A DNA stretch of 64,000 nt from Bythopirellula polymerisocia (GTDB lineage Bacteria > Planctomycetota > Planctomycetia > Pirellulales > Lacipirellulaceae), in NCBI RefSeq assembly GCF_007860015.1, contig NZ_SJPS01000011.1:21479-85478 (forward strand), given 5' to 3'. The position numbers and the translations under genes were made by a program. How positions within the stretch are numbered: the stretch's first letter is position 1; every line of letters begins with the position of its first letter. Below the pieces are notes generated by a model, which saw nothing but the letters and a program-made list of their open reading frames with translations, searched no databases and was not told the origin of the DNA. Below are positions 36,179-44,821 of the stretch, piece by piece.

Positions 36179-37372
36179 TTAGAACAAGCTCGCTGGATCG
36201 GCTGATAATAGCTTTCTTACTGCCAGCATGCCTGATGCTACACACATCGCAATAGTAAGGATAAAAACTAACAACATGGAAGGCGCGGACATCACCATCA
36301 AGAGGCCTGTCTGCTCAGAAAGCCATGAATACATGACTGCACTAACCGCACTTCCGGGTATGAAACCTACGACGGCCAGCAAGATAGCCTCGGTGAGAAT
36401 CAGAAATATAAAGTAGCGCGCGGTGTAACCCATGGCTTTGAGCGTGGCGAACTCGGCCATGTGATCGGCGATATCCGAATAGATCACCTGGTAGCAAATA
36501 ACCATGCCGACGATAAAGCCGATGATTTTACCTGCCATGAAGATTGTGCCAATAGGAGTGCTCTTGTCCCAGAAGCCGATTTCATCCTTACGGAACTTTT
36601 CGCGTGTCAGCACTTGGACATCCTTGTCGATCGTCTGTTCGATACGTGCGCGTACCTCTTCGACATCGGCATCGGGTAGCACATCGATGATCCCAATATC
36701 GACTACATCGAGAGGATTTCCCGTGCGCACGCGATGGGGGAAGAACTTGGCAAAGTTTTCGGCGCTCATTACGAGGTTGCCGTCATGGGCAAAGTCGGTT
36801 CCCAATTCAAACTTCCCCACCAAAGAGATCTGCTTGTCGGCTAGTTCCACGTGTTCCTGAGCCAGCGCATCATCGTCATCATAAGGGAAGGGGAACTTGC
36901 TGCGTTTGCTTTTACCGTCTATCAGAGCCGTTCCCTGGGATCTTAGACGTAGGAGATGCTGATTGACTGCGTCCAAGTCAAAGACCGGATCATCAAGGTA
37001 GAAACCGATCGACCGGAGGGGAAAGCCGCGATTTCCCATGCCATTTTCCATGCGTCGCAATACCGAAGTCGTGAGTTCGGTATATAAAGGGTAGGCCCCT
37101 TGGACCCCGGAGCATGAGCGAGCCTGATTGAGCCGAGAAATCGGGAATCGTTTTTCGGAAGCGAGTGTGAACTTTGCCTTGCTTATAAGAAAAATGTCAC
37201 CCTCAAGATCGTCGATTAATTTGACCTGGCTATCAAAGAGCGCATTCTGAAAACCCACCTGAGTAAACATCAATAGTACAGCAAACGCGATGCCACAGAT
37301 CGCCACCACGAGTCGACGCCAGTCGTGCGTCAGGTTCTTCCAAGCCAGTGGTGTTTTGCCGAAGGATTTCAT
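36179..37372 (-). CDS. DevC-type ABC transporter permease
   Basis: A 397-residue FtsX/MacB-like permease. One TM lies at the N-terminus ('WRRLVVAICGIAFAVLLMFTQVGF'), followed by a periplasmic domain of about 200 residues and three C-terminal TM helices ('IIGFIVGMVICYQVIYSDIADHMAEFATLKAMGYTARYFIFLIL', 'LLAVVGFIPGSAVSAVMY', 'MLLVFILTIAMCVASG'). The motif 'EFATLKAMGY' is typical of DevC. It is paralogous to the next gene upstream; both end 'LLSADPASLF' / 'LYQADPADLF'. Confidence 0.88.
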   Translation of the reverse strand: MKSFGKTPLAWKNLTHDWRRLVVAICGIAFAVLLMFTQVGFQNALFDSQVKLIDDLEGDIFLISKAKFTLASEKRFPISRLNQARSCSGVQGAYPLYTELTTSVLRRMENGMGNRGFPLRSIGFYLDDPVFDLDAVNQHLLRLRSQGTALIDGKSKRSKFPFPYDDDDALAQEHVELADKQISLVGKFELGTDFAHDGNLVMSAENFAKFFPHRVRTGNPLDVVDIGIIDVLPDADVEEVRARIEQTIDKDVQVLTREKFRKDEIGFWDKSTPIGTIFMAGKIIGFIVGMVICYQVIYSDIADHMAEFATLKAMGYTARYFIFLILTEAILLAVVGFIPGSAVSAVMYSWLSEQTGLLMVMSAPSMLLVFILTIAMCVASGMLAVRKLLSADPASLF

Positions 37373-37388
37373 CTGAAAACATTGAGTG

Positions 37389-38648
37389 TCAAAATAGGTC
37401 CGCAGGATCTGCTTGATACAGTTTCCGCAAGGCTGCTAATCCAGAGAGTACGCACATGGTGATTGCCAGCGCCAATACCAATGCAGCGATACCAGGGGTC
37501 ATGTTCATTGGCATGCCCGAGAGTTTCTCGACCAGACGGTAGAGTCCCCAGGACACGATAATCGAAGGGATGTATCCTACCACCGCCAGCAGAACAGCCT
37601 GCAGCAGGACGACTTTGGTCAAGTACTTCGCTCCATAGCCCATGGCTTTCAGGGTCGCGTACTCGCCCATCATGTTGGCGATGTCCGTCGACAGCACTTG
37701 ATAAACGATTGCCACTCCTACAAAGAGCGCTACCCACACACCCAGCGTAAAAATCTGACCCAAAGGGGTCTCATGAACCCAGCGATGTTCTTCGCGGTCC
37801 AGGGCTTGTTGGCGGGTCAAAATCTCTACGTCGGTATTCGTGAGTGCCGCTGCTGTGAGTGAAAAAGTAGATTTCTCATCTCTAGAAGGAATTCCATAAA
37901 TACTCAGCAGTTTTTGACGCACTAATTCGGCTTCTGAAGGATCCTTGAGCTTGATCAATCCAAAGTTTACATCATCAATAGTTTGCCAGGGACATGCCCG
38001 CACATAGCCTTCTGGGTTGGTAAGGCAGGCCCCGTTGGATGCCATACCAGTCCCCAGTTCAAAGAGGCCTACAATACGAACTCGGTGGGGTCCCAAGGTT
38101 GTTTCGACGCCGATATCTGTCTCACTGAATTTCTCATCGTCCGCTGGGCCATATTCGCTCTTCGATTTCACATCCACCAGTACAAACGTAGAATCCGAGA
38201 GCTTGCGGGCTTCATCATTAATTTCCTGACGGTTAAAGACTGGGTCTTTGGGGTCGGTTCCCATGGTAATAATGGCACGCCAATCACCTTCTTCCTCTAT
38301 CGCTTCAGAAGTTTTGGCTGATTCGACTGCTGGAACAGAGGCAGGAGCTTGCCATTCACTCAGTCCCAGATAGAACGACCGCGCCTCAGCCACTTCGGAT
38401 AGTGAAGCTGCCTGCAACACGCGTGAACGTGGGAAGGATCGAGCCTCTGTGAGATGCAGGTAGGCGGGGGAGCGCAGCATTAGATCAAATTCGAGAGCGT
38501 CATATATTTGAGTGGCGGTATGAATAATGCCCCCCAAAAATCCCAGCTGCATGAAAATTAGAATGACAGCAAAGCTCACCCCAGCCACGCCAATAGACGT
38601 GCGGACTTTGTTATGAACAAGATTCTTCCATGCAAGGGGGGTTTTCAT
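37389..38648 (-). CDS. DevC-type ABC transporter permease, second copy
   Basis: A 419-residue paralogue of the gene at 36179 with the same order: N-terminal TM ('VRTSIGVAGVSFAVILIFMQLGFLGG'), a large periplasmic domain, and 'MGEYATLKAMGYGAKYLTKVVLLQ' before the last TMs. Its periplasmic domain is longer, with an acidic/Ser-rich insert around residues 95-125. Two permeases suggest a DevC heterodimer; in most DevBCA operons one permease gene is present. It starts 72 bp after the stop of the adaptor gene upstream. Confidence 0.88.
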   Translation of the reverse strand: MKTPLAWKNLVHNKVRTSIGVAGVSFAVILIFMQLGFLGGIIHTATQIYDALEFDLMLRSPAYLHLTEARSFPRSRVLQAASLSEVAEARSFYLGLSEWQAPASVPAVESAKTSEAIEEEGDWRAIITMGTDPKDPVFNRQEINDEARKLSDSTFVLVDVKSKSEYGPADDEKFSETDIGVETTLGPHRVRIVGLFELGTGMASNGACLTNPEGYVRACPWQTIDDVNFGLIKLKDPSEAELVRQKLLSIYGIPSRDEKSTFSLTAAALTNTDVEILTRQQALDREEHRWVHETPLGQIFTLGVWVALFVGVAIVYQVLSTDIANMMGEYATLKAMGYGAKYLTKVVLLQAVLLAVVGYIPSIIVSWGLYRLVEKLSGMPMNMTPGIAALVLALAITMCVLSGLAALRKLYQADPADLF

Positions 38649-38720
38649 GGATTCGCATTGCCGTCATGCCCAAACCAGGTTTTGACTTGTATCGCAGATT
38701 GGATCGTCCCTGGGTAATCG

Positions 38721-40064
38721 TTAATTGTTCTCTCGAGAGTGAGGTCTTTCATTGGATTTGGAACTGGAGGTCCTGTCGGAAGCAGTGACTGAGGCACTAT
38801 CTAGCCTGCCAAATTCCACGGTCGGTTCCAGCCCCACAAGTCGTGAGAGGGCATGATTCGCGTCCGGATCATCGATGGCAATCCGCACATCGACGACGCT
38901 GCGATCGGCTGGAGCCAATGGGTTTCGACTTGCCAAACCAGGCGATCCGATGACGCCTCCAATCTGTACTATGTGCCCAGGGATCCCACCTGTACGCTCG
39001 TTAGTCTGGGGGTCAATTCGGTCGGCATACTCTCCTGATAGTGAAGGACTATGAATTGTGGCTGGTTGGTTGATTTTGAGATTCTTGACGTCTGCCTCGT
39101 AAACCTCGGCGATACAGACCATCTGTCGGAGGTCTCCCAACTGCATGATGGGCGTTTGAGTGATGAACTCACCGGGCTGTAAATATGTCTTCAAGACAGT
39201 GTAAGGGCCACGGTCCTCGGTAGAACCAGTCTTGTGATCGGCTTTGCTCTCAACGCTCAGCACGTCCTTCAGAGAGTCCGGAGAAACATGAGGAGATAGA
39301 AGCACCGATCTTTTAAGGGTCTCCTTGGCGACCTCGATTTCCTGGTTGATCGCCTGCTCCTCATATTTTTGATCAAGTTGTTTGAGTGAAAGGTTTGCTA
39401 CCGAGATATTTGCTTCCGCGGCAGTGACGGCCTTCTCAGCAGCTTCTTTGGTGGTGTCGTAACTATCGTTCGCAATATGGTAATCCGCCAAGGCTGTGTC
39501 CATCTCGTTGCGTTGTTTTCTCAGTTGGTAGTCCGTCACGAGATCAGGGTCATCTGCATGCAATGTTTCGAGGCGAATGAGATTCTCATTGGCAAGCATG
39601 CTGGCGGTTTCCAACGAACGGAGTTTGTCCTCTTGCAGTTCGAGTTCTCTAAGCTTGGCTTTTGCCTGGGCCAGAGAAGCTTCAGCTTGTGCTTTTTGGG
39701 CTACGGCAACAGCGATTTGATGTGTGCGGTTTTTCTCAGCGAGATCTTTTTTCTTTATTAGAGCGTTGAGTTGGGCCTTGCCGAGGTCAAAGCTACTGAG
39801 AAGCCCTAAAATCCCGTTAGCAGGCACCTGTTGGTTTACTGTGACATCAGGATCGAGAAGCATCAAGCGTTCCCCAGGAACCGCACTCACCGAAATAATT
39901 CCCGAGGCAGGTTCGATTCGCCCCAAGGCGTAGATTGAACGCGACTGCTGATCGGAGGTAGAAGACTGGTTCGACTTGCTTTGAAAGCAACCAACAACCA
40001 ACAAGCAGGCCAACACTGTCAAGAACAGCATTCCAACCTGGTTACTCTTGTATTGTGCGCGCAT
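38721..40064 (-). CDS. HlyD/DevB-type periplasmic adaptor lipoprotein
   Basis: From the ATG at 40064 the protein starts 'MRAQYKSNQVGMLFLTVLACLLVVGC', a lipobox. It then has a barrel-sandwich piece ('RIEPASGIISVSAVPGERLM', 'VPANGILGLLS'), a long coiled-coil hairpin (about residues 75-240, 'AQKAQAEASLAQAKAKLRELELQ'), and a C-terminal beta barrel ('LKTYLQPGEFITQTPIMQLGDLRQMVCIAEVYEADV'). It bridges the inner-membrane permeases to an outer-membrane exit duct. No TolC-like gene is in the window. It is first in the operon. Confidence 0.87.
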   Translation of the reverse strand: MRAQYKSNQVGMLFLTVLACLLVVGCFQSKSNQSSTSDQQSRSIYALGRIEPASGIISVSAVPGERLMLLDPDVTVNQQVPANGILGLLSSFDLGKAQLNALIKKKDLAEKNRTHQIAVAVAQKAQAEASLAQAKAKLRELELQEDKLRSLETASMLANENLIRLETLHADDPDLVTDYQLRKQRNEMDTALADYHIANDSYDTTKEAAEKAVTAAEANISVANLSLKQLDQKYEEQAINQEIEVAKETLKRSVLLSPHVSPDSLKDVLSVESKADHKTGSTEDRGPYTVLKTYLQPGEFITQTPIMQLGDLRQMVCIAEVYEADVKNLKINQPATIHSPSLSGEYADRIDPQTNERTGGIPGHIVQIGGVIGSPGLASRNPLAPADRSVVDVRIAIDDPDANHALSRLVGLEPTVEFGRLDSASVTASDRTSSSKSNERPHSRENN

Positions 40065-40444
40065 TGAAATCCAACTTGTTTGGTAGTCGTAGCAACAGAT
40101 ATGCTTCAGTGGGATACCTGAAAACGTACTGCGCCAAGGTGATTTGTGCGGAGAAAAGCATGCCAATAATCCAGAATTGCCAGGCCCTGATGGGTAAGTC
40201 AAGCAATTGAGGCAATCAGCAACAAAGGTTCTCTTCACTCCCCATTATAACCGCAATTTTCGTCTTAATCCTCATCGAGCTCCATTTTGCACCGAAAAAT
40301 ACAATGGCATACTGGATGCTTGGATCAATCGCCAATCGATTAAGAAATTGTCCTTGAATTCGAAGGGGAGGTAACTACCAGATTCTGCTAGACTTAGGAG
40401 GTCGACCGAAGTTCAGGCTTTTAATAAGAGGGGTGGGTTATTCC
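40065..40444. other. divergent intergenic region
   Basis: The region separates the minus-strand exporter operon from a small plus-strand gene. A minus-strand TATAAT lies at 40244-40249 but its -35 is not convincing. Part of the stretch is in frame with the adaptor gene upstream of its ATG. A run of short A/T tracts lies near 40300-40360. Confidence 0.25.
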
Positions 40445-40741
40445 ATGCGTCGCATTCTGACATTCCTTTCAGGGGTAATCTGCGGTGGGGCACTTATCTA
40501 CTTTGCTATGAATTTTCATGTGATTCATTCCAGGGAAGGGTACCATTTTGTGCCTAAGGTGCAGGCTCAATTGGCTTCGACCTATGTCGACATCAGAGAT
40601 TTTCAAGTGGCTGACTGGGCACAAAATGCACAGGTCGCTGCCGCCCTCGTGCAAGCCAATCGACGGGATTTACTCGACAACGCCATCAATGACTCACTTA
40701 ACCAAGGAATCGACCGACTACTTAATCGGAATCCCCAGTAG
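40445..40741 (+). CDS. small single-pass membrane protein
   Basis: A 98-residue protein: 'MRRILTFLSGVICGGALIYFAMNF' is a signal anchor, followed by a soluble helix-rich tail ('VPKVQAQLASTYVDIRDFQVADW', 'VAAALVQANRRDLLDNAINDSL'). A GAGGGG ribosome site precedes the ATG; a GTG four codons earlier is also possible. No family is recognised, although a short anchor with 'STYVDIRDF' recalls planctomycete-specific small membrane proteins. Confidence 0.6.
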   Translation: MRRILTFLSGVICGGALIYFAMNFHVIHSREGYHFVPKVQAQLASTYVDIRDFQVADWAQNAQVAAALVQANRRDLLDNAINDSLNQGIDRLLNRNPQ

Positions 40742-40988
40742 AATCCGCCCCATCTTCCTCTTGGGAGACGCAAGCCATCATAGAACTGTGCAAATCGTCA
40801 CTTCCCCCTTTTACTTCAACAGTCTTACCATCGGCATGATTGCATCATCGCGGTGGAATGCTGGAGTTTTACGGCCCACTCAATCGATAAGTCTCAATGA
40901 AGTGGCAGCATCTTTCTGTAGCTTTACAGTCAGCGAGGAATTCAGCTCAACGAAAGCGTGAAAGAACGCGCTTGGGAAGGACCGTACC

Positions 40989-41276
40989 GTGGAACTCAAT
41001 CGCAACCAGTATTTTTTTCTGGGCATTGTGTTTATTCTCGTAGGACTCCAACTACGAATGGTTAGTTCCTATGTTTTGAATGAGCATGCTACTCGATTCC
41101 TGGCAGAACGTACTCAATCCTCTAGCAGCAGTGCCACCATGGTTTCGTTTACCAGTGATGTTGGTGCATTGCCGAAGAAGGTGATCAATCCTCCTGAATG
41201 GCTTGGTTGGTGCTTGATCTCCTTTGGCGCGGTCTTGATTCTCCACAGCATGGCTATGAAAAAGCCTGGCGGATGA
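40989..41276 (+). CDS. two-TM small membrane protein
   Basis: A 95-residue protein with one N-terminal TM ('FFLGIVFILVGLQLRMV') and one C-terminal TM ('WLGWCLISFGAVLILHSMA'), separated by a Ser-rich periplasmic loop. The GTG start is supported by GGGAAGG 8-9 bp upstream. No known family; it lies between two other small exported or membrane genes. Confidence 0.6.
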   Translation: MELNRNQYFFLGIVFILVGLQLRMVSSYVLNEHATRFLAERTQSSSSSATMVSFTSDVGALPKKVINPPEWLGWCLISFGAVLILHSMAMKKPGG

Positions 41277-41338
41277 CGGTAGCCAATTTCGGGGCTGTCG
41301 CCAGAATTTAGTCCATCCAGAGATCGAGAAAGCCACAT

Positions 41339-41806
41339 ATGTATCGCCTACTTGAACACTTGCGCCGATTTTCGAAACTATCGCTCGCTGTGCTGCTTCT
41401 ATTACCACTTCTGGGTATATCTCTCTTTGCGAAGGAGAACCACAATTCTGTGCCAAGTGTCTCGGGTCAGTTCAGTCCCAGCAAACACTCAAGGGGTGAG
41501 TTTGAAGAATCCAGCAAAATTCGTATTCGCGAAGGGACTTTGATAGTTGATAAGGGCGGCTACTTTCGCCAAGATGGTGAAGGAGCCACCTTTGTGACCG
41601 AGGACAAATATGAATTTGGGGCACTGCCGAATCTCAATCTCGAACGCATTGTACGTACATTGAAGAGCTCCGATGAATCTGAAAGTATCCGCTGGAGTGT
41701 GAACGGCGTTGTCACGGAATTCAATGGTCGAAATCACATCCTGATCAGTCGGGCTGTCTACAAGTCATCAGTGCCACCTCCAATTCCCGAGCAAATTGTA
41801 AATTGA
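41339..41806 (+). CDS. secreted protein of unknown function
   Basis: A 155-residue protein with signal peptide 'FSKLSLAVLLLLPLLGISLFAKE'. The mature region has a Ser/His-rich linker and a beta-rich end ('IRIREGTLIVDKGGYFRQDGEGATFVTEDKYEFGALPNLNLERI') that resembles small periplasmic beta domains, ending in 'IPEQIVN'. No enzyme motif. Function unknown. Confidence 0.6.
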   Translation: MYRLLEHLRRFSKLSLAVLLLLPLLGISLFAKENHNSVPSVSGQFSPSKHSRGEFEESSKIRIREGTLIVDKGGYFRQDGEGATFVTEDKYEFGALPNLNLERIVRTLKSSDESESIRWSVNGVVTEFNGRNHILISRAVYKSSVPPPIPEQIVN

Positions 41807-41874
41807 GGCCTTCGTCGACTTATGACGGTGTGTTGGTGAGCATACGTTCATGATATGGACTTAGCATGGTCGAC

Positions 41875-41902
41875 TTGACACCTTTCAACGGTGAGATATT
41901 AT
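41875..41902 (+). promoter_or_regulatory. sigma70-like promoter of the STAS/anti-sigma operon
   Basis: TTGACA (41875-41880) is followed at 16 bp by TATTAT (41897-41902). The predicted start would be near 41909, about 90 bp before the STAS ATG. This is the clearest housekeeping-type promoter in the chromosomal part of the window. Confidence 0.6.
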
Positions 41903-41909
41903 CGCTTGT

Positions 41910-41941
41910 AAAGACATGATTACCTTTGGGGTGATGTCTTT
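41910..41941 (+). promoter_or_regulatory. 5'-leader hairpin of the STAS operon
   Basis: AAAGACAT (41910-41917) and ATGTCTTT (41934-41941) pair perfectly over 8 bp with a 16-nt loop, and the 3' arm ends in T residues. It sits at the predicted transcript start, so it could stabilise the mRNA or attenuate transcription. Weak evidence beyond the symmetry. Confidence 0.35.
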
Positions 41942-42001
41942 TGCTACTTTGGTTGCGTGAACTTAAGCCGCACCTAATGCTATATCGCCATCGGATAAAT
42001 C

Positions 42002-42349
42002 ATGATGAATCGAATTGAATTTAGCGAATCTTCCTCTGTAAGCGTAATTCGTTTCAAAGATCAAAAAATCATTGATCCAGAAACTATTCAGGAGTTGGGC
42101 GAAGAACTGTTCTCACTGGTGGAAGATGGAAAACGCCAGAAGTTGATTCTGAATTTTGCCAATGTGGAGTTTCTCTCGTCTGCAGCGCTGGGGAAATTGA
42201 TCACGTTTGAGAAGAAGGCTAAGCGCAGTGGAGCGAAGTTAATTCTATCTAATATCGCCCCCGAAATATACCAGGTATTCACGATTACCAATCTGGATAA
42301 ACTTTTCACGATTAAAGACAATGAGGCTGATGCCTTGGCAGTGCTTTGA
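42002..42349 (+). CDS. STAS-domain anti-sigma factor antagonist
   Basis: A 115-residue protein of the SpoIIAA/RsbV type: beta strand 'SVSVIRFKDQKIID', helix 'ETIQELGEELFSLVEDG', and the phosphorylation loop 'NVEFLSSAALGKLITFEKKAKRSG', where one of the two Ser residues would be the kinase target. In partner switching the unphosphorylated form binds the anti-sigma factor encoded next. Stop and next start overlap (TGATG), so the two are translationally coupled. The controlled sigma factor is not in the window. Confidence 0.9.
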   Translation: MMNRIEFSESSSVSVIRFKDQKIIDPETIQELGEELFSLVEDGKRQKLILNFANVEFLSSAALGKLITFEKKAKRSGAKLILSNIAPEIYQVFTITNLDKLFTIKDNEADALAVL

Positions 42350-42828
42350 TGCCTAGTCCTCCAGTTCAACTGCAGCACTATGGCCTGATTCCTGAGTTTC
42401 GCAACATCATGACTTCTACTTCACAGCCGCGAAAGTTCGATCGAGTTTTGCCCAGCACATTGACGGCCTATCATGAATTTGTCCAAGAAGTGCTTACTGC
42501 CCTCCAAGGTTACGGCTGGAGTGCAGAAATTCTTTTTGGAGTTCACATGGCACTTGAGGAATCGATCAGCAATGCTGTTCGGCATGGCAATAAGCATGAT
42601 CCTTCTAAAAGTGTACACGTCGAATGCGAACTTTCGAATAAGCGTTTTTATGCACGCATCACTGACGAGGGGAGTGGATACGATCCCACAGAGGTTCCCG
42701 ATTGTTGCAACGAGGAAAACTTAGAAGTCCCCGGGGGTCGTGGCCTCGCACTCATCAGGGCCTATATGACCAGCGTGGAACACTGCGACAATGGAAAATG
42801 CGTGGTCCTAGAAAGAATTTTGGACTAG
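42349..42828 (+). CDS. anti-sigma factor kinase (RsbW/SpoIIAB type)
   Basis: A GHKL-fold Ser kinase and sigma-binding protein. The ATP site shows the N box 'EESISNAVRHGNKHDP', the G1 box 'DEGSGYDPTEVPD' and the G2 box 'PGGRGLALIRAYM'. An N-terminal extension of about 20 residues precedes the core ('MTSTSQPRKFDRVLPSTL'), which could be an alternative start. It should bind and phosphorylate the STAS protein encoded just before it. Length 159 residues. Confidence 0.88.
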   Translation: MPSPPVQLQHYGLIPEFRNIMTSTSQPRKFDRVLPSTLTAYHEFVQEVLTALQGYGWSAEILFGVHMALEESISNAVRHGNKHDPSKSVHVECELSNKRFYARITDEGSGYDPTEVPDCCNEENLEVPGGRGLALIRAYMTSVEHCDNGKCVVLERILD

Positions 42829-42932
42829 CAGCAGAGCCCTTCACCGAACGGCCGCGTTTTCCGGTCTTCCCAGAGTGCCGAAGTGTCTTCGCCCGCCGAA
42901 AAGTTTAAGTTTATGGGAGCTACAATCGGCTC

Positions 42933-42961
42933 TTGTTCCCATATCCTCCGTCAGATATTAT
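42933..42961 (+). promoter_or_regulatory. candidate promoter of tRNA-Asn
   Basis: TTGTTC (42933-42938) and TATTAT (42956-42961) are 17 bp apart, giving a predicted start about 20 bp before the tRNA. The -35 is imperfect. Confidence 0.45.
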
Positions 42962-42989
42962 GAGGACTTGCCGTTTCTTAAGCGGCCAT

Positions 42990-43062
42990 TCCCTGGTAGC
43001 TCAGTTGGTAGAGCAAGCGGCTGTTAACCGCTGGGTCGTAGGTTCGAGTCCTACCCGGGGAG
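42990..43062 (+). tRNA. tRNA-Asn (anticodon GTT)
   Basis: The sequence folds as a full cloverleaf. The acceptor TCCCTGG pairs with CCGGGGA, the anticodon stem AGCGG/CCGCT closes the loop CTGTTAA with anticodon GTT (43023-43025), and the T arm GTAGG-TTCGAGT-CCTAC is perfect. The discriminator is G and the 3' CCA is not encoded. A 12-bp terminator follows about 45 bp on, and an integrase gene comes after it, so this is a probable attachment site. Confidence 0.97.
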
Positions 43063-43105
43063 CTAGCTAAAACTAGGTAGTCGTCCGTGTAACTGCGGAT
43101 ATCTC

Positions 43106-43139
43106 AAGGACTTAAGGGAATCGACCTTAAGTCCTTTTT
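43106..43139 (+). terminator. intrinsic terminator after tRNA-Asn
   Basis: AAGGACTTAAGG pairs perfectly with CCTTAAGTCCTT (12 bp, 7-nt loop), followed by TTTTT. It would end the tRNA transcript before the integrase. Confidence 0.85.
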
Positions 43140-43256
43140 CGTTGCTCCAGCCCCACGCGGGGCAAATACGGGGCAACGTTGAACTTGTGTTGGTCTTATA
43201 TCGGTGGTCTCAGGTGGCCACTGGTGAACAATTCACCACACAAGGAATCTCCCCCC

Positions 43257-44507
43257 ATGGCTTGGCTCCAACAGGAAAAAACTGGCATCTACCACGTGTG
43301 TTTTCGCTTCTGCGGAAGACGTTACAGGACATCGGCACGCACACGGAAGCTCGTTAATGCCGAACAGCTCCAATCTCGGATCGAAGAGAATATTGAACTC
43401 GTAAAACGAGGAAGACTACTGATACCCGAAGATGCCGACCTCGTGACTTTTCTTTCCTCCGACGGTCGGCTGCTTCAAAAGCCGAGACCGACAGACCAGA
43501 TTTCACTCGGGCAGCTTTATGACTCTTATCTGGACTCACTGCCCAGAGACTCTCACTCACCAGAAACCCTTCGTATTGCCAAGATCCATATGAACCACGT
43601 GGCTCGCATTCTGGGGCCGAAGACCTTACTTTCTTCGGTGCAAACCGCGCAGCTTCAACGCTACATTGCGGTTCGCTCTAACGAATCGGGTAAACGCGGC
43701 AAACAGGTTTCCACGATCACAATCCGCAAGGAAATTTCTACATTCCGTACACTGTGGAGATGGGCAATAAACTTTGGCCATGTAAAGGCAGACTTTCCCA
43801 ATCACGGTATCAAGTATCCGCTGTTCACAGAGTCACCCCCATTCCTTACCTGGCAGGAAATCGAGCGACGACAAAGTCGGGGCATTTCTAACGGTATCGT
43901 CGAAGATCTCTGGGACTGCCTGTATCTCAGTACCCAAGAACTGGAAGCCTATTTGGATTACATTGAAACGAATTCCATATACGGTTTTCTGTATCCGATG
44001 TCGGTCATGGCAGCACATACAGGGGCTCGGCGAAGCGAGCTCTGCAGGTCCTGGCAGGCGGACATCGACTTCGAAGGAGGGACTATTCTAATTCGCGAGC
44101 GAAAACGCACTCGTGGTAAGCAATCCTACCGTCACGTTCCCCTCAGTGACCGCCTAAGGAAATCGCTCACGGAGTGGTGCTCCCGGATCGGCAATTCCAT
44201 CTATACCTTTCCTGCCGATCATCGCGTAATGCGGCTTCGAAATGAAGCTCGCAGAGAGAACTTGCTAAGTGTTTCTCCGGATGAAGCAACGGATCATTTG
44301 GCCCGTACAATCGCTACCAGCAAGTGGGGCAAAATCAAAGGCTGGCACATCTTCCGCCACAGCTTTATCAGCAATTGCGCCTCAAGAGGTGTAGACCAGA
44401 GGATGATCGACGAATGGACAGGGCACCAAACCGACGCTATGCGTAAACGCTATCGCCATCTTTTCCCCAGCTTTCAGCGTCATGAGATTGATAAAGTCTT
44501 TGGGTAA
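43257..44507 (+). CDS. tyrosine recombinase/integrase
   Basis: A site-specific recombinase of about 416 residues. The N-terminal part has an AP2/SAM-like DNA-binding region ('GRRYRTSARTRKL', 'LGQLYDSYLDSLPRD'). The catalytic domain shows the first Arg in 'TGARRSELCRSW', a Lys strand in 'RKRTRGKQSYRHVPLS', the HxxR in 'WHIFRHSFISN', the second His in 'GHQTDAMRKRYRHL' and the Tyr nucleophile there. It starts about 195 bp after the tRNA-Asn 3' end and reads away from it, the usual arrangement for an integrase-driven element. The ATG at 43257 is preferred (MAWLQQEK). Confidence 0.93.
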   Translation: MAWLQQEKTGIYHVCFRFCGRRYRTSARTRKLVNAEQLQSRIEENIELVKRGRLLIPEDADLVTFLSSDGRLLQKPRPTDQISLGQLYDSYLDSLPRDSHSPETLRIAKIHMNHVARILGPKTLLSSVQTAQLQRYIAVRSNESGKRGKQVSTITIRKEISTFRTLWRWAINFGHVKADFPNHGIKYPLFTESPPFLTWQEIERRQSRGISNGIVEDLWDCLYLSTQELEAYLDYIETNSIYGFLYPMSVMAAHTGARRSELCRSWQADIDFEGGTILIRERKRTRGKQSYRHVPLSDRLRKSLTEWCSRIGNSIYTFPADHRVMRLRNEARRENLLSVSPDEATDHLARTIATSKWGKIKGWHIFRHSFISNCASRGVDQRMIDEWTGHQTDAMRKRYRHLFPSFQRHEIDKVFG

Positions 44508-44740
44508 GGGCGAAGCTTTGTACTTAGCCTTCAATACAGGCCTCTCTCAAAAACTTCATCCGATGATTCCACTACCTTGGCGTCATGGATGCCGATGTCG
44601 AGGGCGTACTCAACCGAAACCAGTTCATTCAATAAAAACCAGCATTTTATAGAAAATACATGGCCGACAGAACAAGTGCCCTGGAATCCTTATTTAATAG
44701 GAAGTTCCAATCGAAAGTATATGGCAAGGGAGGAATACAT

Positions 44741-44821
44741 ATGTATTGTCTGGATAGTCCAACACAGCTAATTGCTCTGCTCCAGATGCATCTGGAGGAT
44801 GCGGTATTCGCTCATCGGTAG
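44741..44821 (+). CDS. possible 26-codon leader peptide before the gp88-like gene
   Basis: An ATG preceded by GGGAGGAA (5-6 bp spacing) opens a frame 'MYCLDSPTQLIALLQMHLEDAVFAHR' that ends 20 bp inside the gp88-like gene in another frame. The frame can be extended upstream to an ATG at 44660 (53 codons). The strong ribosome site is the only real support; translational coupling to the next gene is the likely role if it is expressed. Confidence 0.3.
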   Translation: MYCLDSPTQLIALLQMHLEDAVFAHR

